Origin: Rhizobium sp. N324
Lineage (GTDB): Bacteria > Pseudomonadota > Alphaproteobacteria > Rhizobiales > Rhizobiaceae
DNA length: 64,000 nt
NCBI RefSeq assembly: GCF_001664485.1
Contig: NZ_CP013630.1
Coordinates: 1,243,001-1,307,000 of the forward strand
Direction of reading: 5' to 3'
Part shown: piece after piece, positions 62,638 to 64,000 of the stretch
How the letters are laid out: every line of letters starts with the position of its first letter
Numbering within the stretch: position 1 is the first letter of the stretch
The notes under the pieces: model-generated
Told to the model about the DNA's origin: nothing
The model's input: only the letters and a program-made list of their open reading frames with translations
Databases searched by the model: none
Program-made: the position numbers and the translations under genes

Positions 62638-64000
62638 GTGCCTTGGCAAGTCTTGATCGGAAATGTGGCTGCGGTAGCGCTCGTCATTTCGGTGTGGATG
62701 CACCTGCATTACAAGTTCTACCGCCTGTCGAGGGTCCAGGCAGAACTTGGCTTCGGCTTGATGATGGGCCTTGGGGCCGTCTTGTCGATGCTGCTGTCCG
62801 TCGAGGTCGATAGCGGCTATTATCTCGACCTCCGTTCGACCTTGCTGGCGGTTTCGGCCGTCTACGGTGGTCCGCTGGCGGTTCTGATGACCGCAGTCCT
62901 CACCTGCGTCCAGAGGATCTCCATGGGTGGCGCCGGTGTCGAACCGGCATTGATCTCGATCATGCTGGTGTCCGTGTTTGGACTGGCGCTCCACTTTCTG
63001 TTCCGCAGGGGCGCGACGGATGTCAGAAAGGCACTTGCCTGTGCGGTCATGGTGGCCACGGTAACCCTGGCGATGAGCATTTTCCATCGGGGCGGCTGGT
63101 CGCATATCACCACCGTCAGCCTTGCCGGAATAGGCGTGAAATTCGCCGCGACTTTGGCCGCGGCATGCGTCATCACCTATTTCCATGCCTTTACCCTTGA
63201 GCGCGATATCTTGAAGGCCGCACTGACCCAGGCGCCTGATTTCCACTATGTCAAAGACCGCAATAGCCGGTTCGTCGTCACCAACCTCAACGTCGCGCGA
63301 AACCATGACCGCACCAAATCTTCGGAGATGGTCGGCCTGACGGATTTCGATCTCTATCCCCGCGAGACGGCGCAAGCATTCTTCGATCGCGAGCAGGAGA
63401 TCATGGCGAGCGGGGAACCGCTGGTGGATTTCGAGGAGCCTCTTATTGAAGAAGACGGCCGGGAACGTTGGTTCCTGACGTCAAAGATCCCGCTGCGAAA
63501 CCGCCACGGCGATCTGGTCGGGCTTGCCGGCGTGACCCGCGATATCACCGAGAAAAAACGTCTGGTTCAGGAAGCCCTCGACAGCAAGAATGTGCTTTCC
63601 CAGGCGATGACCGAAATGTCCGATGGGCTTGCCATGTTCAATCCCGAGGGCCGGCTGGTGTTTTGCAACGATCAATATCGTGCCGCCTTTCCCCGTTCCG
63701 CCCATGCCAGACAACCCGGCGCCGGTATAACCGATATCCTGCAGGCGGTCGTGCGCAGTGGCGAGCGGGTCGATGTGAGCCCGGATGCCGGCGATGACTG
63801 GATCGAGATCTCCGCGGCGCAGCTTTTCCTGACCCAGGACAGCGAAATACCGATGTTCGATGGACGCTGGCTCCGGCAGCGCACACGTTTGGCGGCCGAT
63901 GGCTCCGCCCTGGTGGTGGTTTCGGATATCACCTCGATGAAGCATTCCGAAGAAAGGCTGACGCAACTCGCCCTGAAGATGAAAGGGCTGGCCGACACCG
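62638..64000 (+). CDS. Membrane-bound 5TM sensor with PAS domains (5' part; probable c-di-GMP enzyme)
   Basis: A gene starting at GTG 62638 (AGAGGA 8 bases upstream) and running off the window after 454 codons. Residues 5-190 form about five to six hydrophobic helices in the 5TMR-LYT pattern (ELGFGLMMGLGAVLSMLLSV; DLRSTLLAVSAVYGGPLAVL; VQRISMGGAGVEPALISIML). A PAS domain follows (FHYVKDRNSRFVVTNLNVAR; LAGVTRDITEKKRLVQEALD) and then a second PAS-like domain (GLAMFNPEGRLVFCNDQYRA). An output domain must lie to the right; GGDEF is expected by analogy but not seen. The first PAS is closely related to that of the gene at 59046. Confidence 0.85.
   Translation, partial: MPWQVLIGNVAAVALVISVWMHLHYKFYRLSRVQAELGFGLMMGLGAVLSMLLSVEVDSGYYLDLRSTLLAVSAVYGGPLAVLMTAVLTCVQRISMGGAGVEPALISIMLVSVFGLALHFLFRRGATDVRKALACAVMVATVTLAMSIFHRGGWSHITTVSLAGIGVKFAATLAAACVITYFHAFTLERDILKAALTQAPDFHYVKDRNSRFVVTNLNVARNHDRTKSSEMVGLTDFDLYPRETAQAFFDREQEIMASGEPLVDFEEPLIEEDGRERWFLTSKIPLRNRHGDLVGLAGVTRDITEKKRLVQEALDSKNVLSQAMTEMSDGLAMFNPEGRLVFCNDQYRAAFPRSAHARQPGAGITDILQAVVRSGERVDVSPDAGDDWIEISAAQLFLTQDSEIPMFDGRWLRQRTRLAADGSALVVVSDITSMKHSEERLTQLALKMKGLADT

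Noticed and set aside
1..64000. CRISPR array, tRNA or rRNA genes
   Set aside because: I saw no regularly spaced repeats and no cloverleaf or ribosomal RNA sequence. The repeats present are dispersed palindromes.

Overview
The window looks like chromosomal DNA of a Rhizobium-type alphaproteobacterium (R. leguminosarum/etli group likely). GC is high, rhizobial intergenic palindromes recur (RIME-like repeats at 108, 907 and 51057), and the genes are typical of that group: a betIBA operon, a cysHDN cluster with a 4Fe-4S APS reductase, a DUF1515 phage protein, a TIGR03808-type Tat-exported protein and several c-di-GMP enzymes. Genus and species are inferences; no rRNA or tRNA is present to confirm them.

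Bases 1 to about 19035 are the late half of a podovirus-like prophage. In order: the tail end of a probable capsid gene, an unknown structural protein, a head-tail adaptor, a gp10-like tail hub protein, a GNAT-like protein, a protein with a C-terminal S74-type chaperone domain, a small protein, a large probable ejection protein, a tail fibre gene, a broken SGNH hydrolase, a lysis module (holin-like protein, GH24 endolysin, overlapping Rz and Rz1 spanins), an intact SGNH-type protein, DUF1515 and a small orphan gene, then a terminator.

The most unusual part is 7381-13236. A minus-strand cassette of two FkbM methyltransferases, a third methyltransferase, a GT2 glycosyltransferase and an UPF0104/LPG-synthase-like membrane protein, plus a truncated fourth methyltransferase, lies between the ejection-protein gene and the tail fibre gene. 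The end of the ejection gene and the start of the fibre gene each occur twice, once on each side of the cassette, and in each pair one copy is a diverged remnant. This looks like a cell-surface-modifying (lysogenic conversion) module brought in by recombination with a related phage, next to the receptor-binding gene.

From about 19.3 kb the DNA is host-like. A DegP-type protease is followed by LacI and LysR regulators, an NmrA-like protein, a class A penicillin-binding protein with a BA14K-like tail, and a peroxiredoxin. Sulfate assimilation follows (cysH, cysD, cysN on the minus strand, with a divergent cysteine-containing Rrf2 regulator), then a ClC exchanger, a 273-bp MITE-like element, two small envelope genes, and betI-betB-betA with a BetI-type operator.

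The last third is a mix of single genes and small units: HdeD, an orphan ParD antitoxin, an EAL-CBS-GGDEF protein, a quinone oxidoreductase, a methyltransferase, two MFS transporters, a cysteine-containing regulator with a palindromic operator, a rhizobial-type asparaginase convergent with a DeoR regulator, three GST-like proteins, a PIN/Phd toxin-antitoxin pair, a phosphodiester glycosidase-like protein, a GNAT, a GcvA-like LysR and a Tat-exported beta-helix protein. The right edge holds two PAS-containing signalling genes (one a full PAS-GAF-GGDEF-EAL protein, one cut by the window end) on either side of a LuxR solo.
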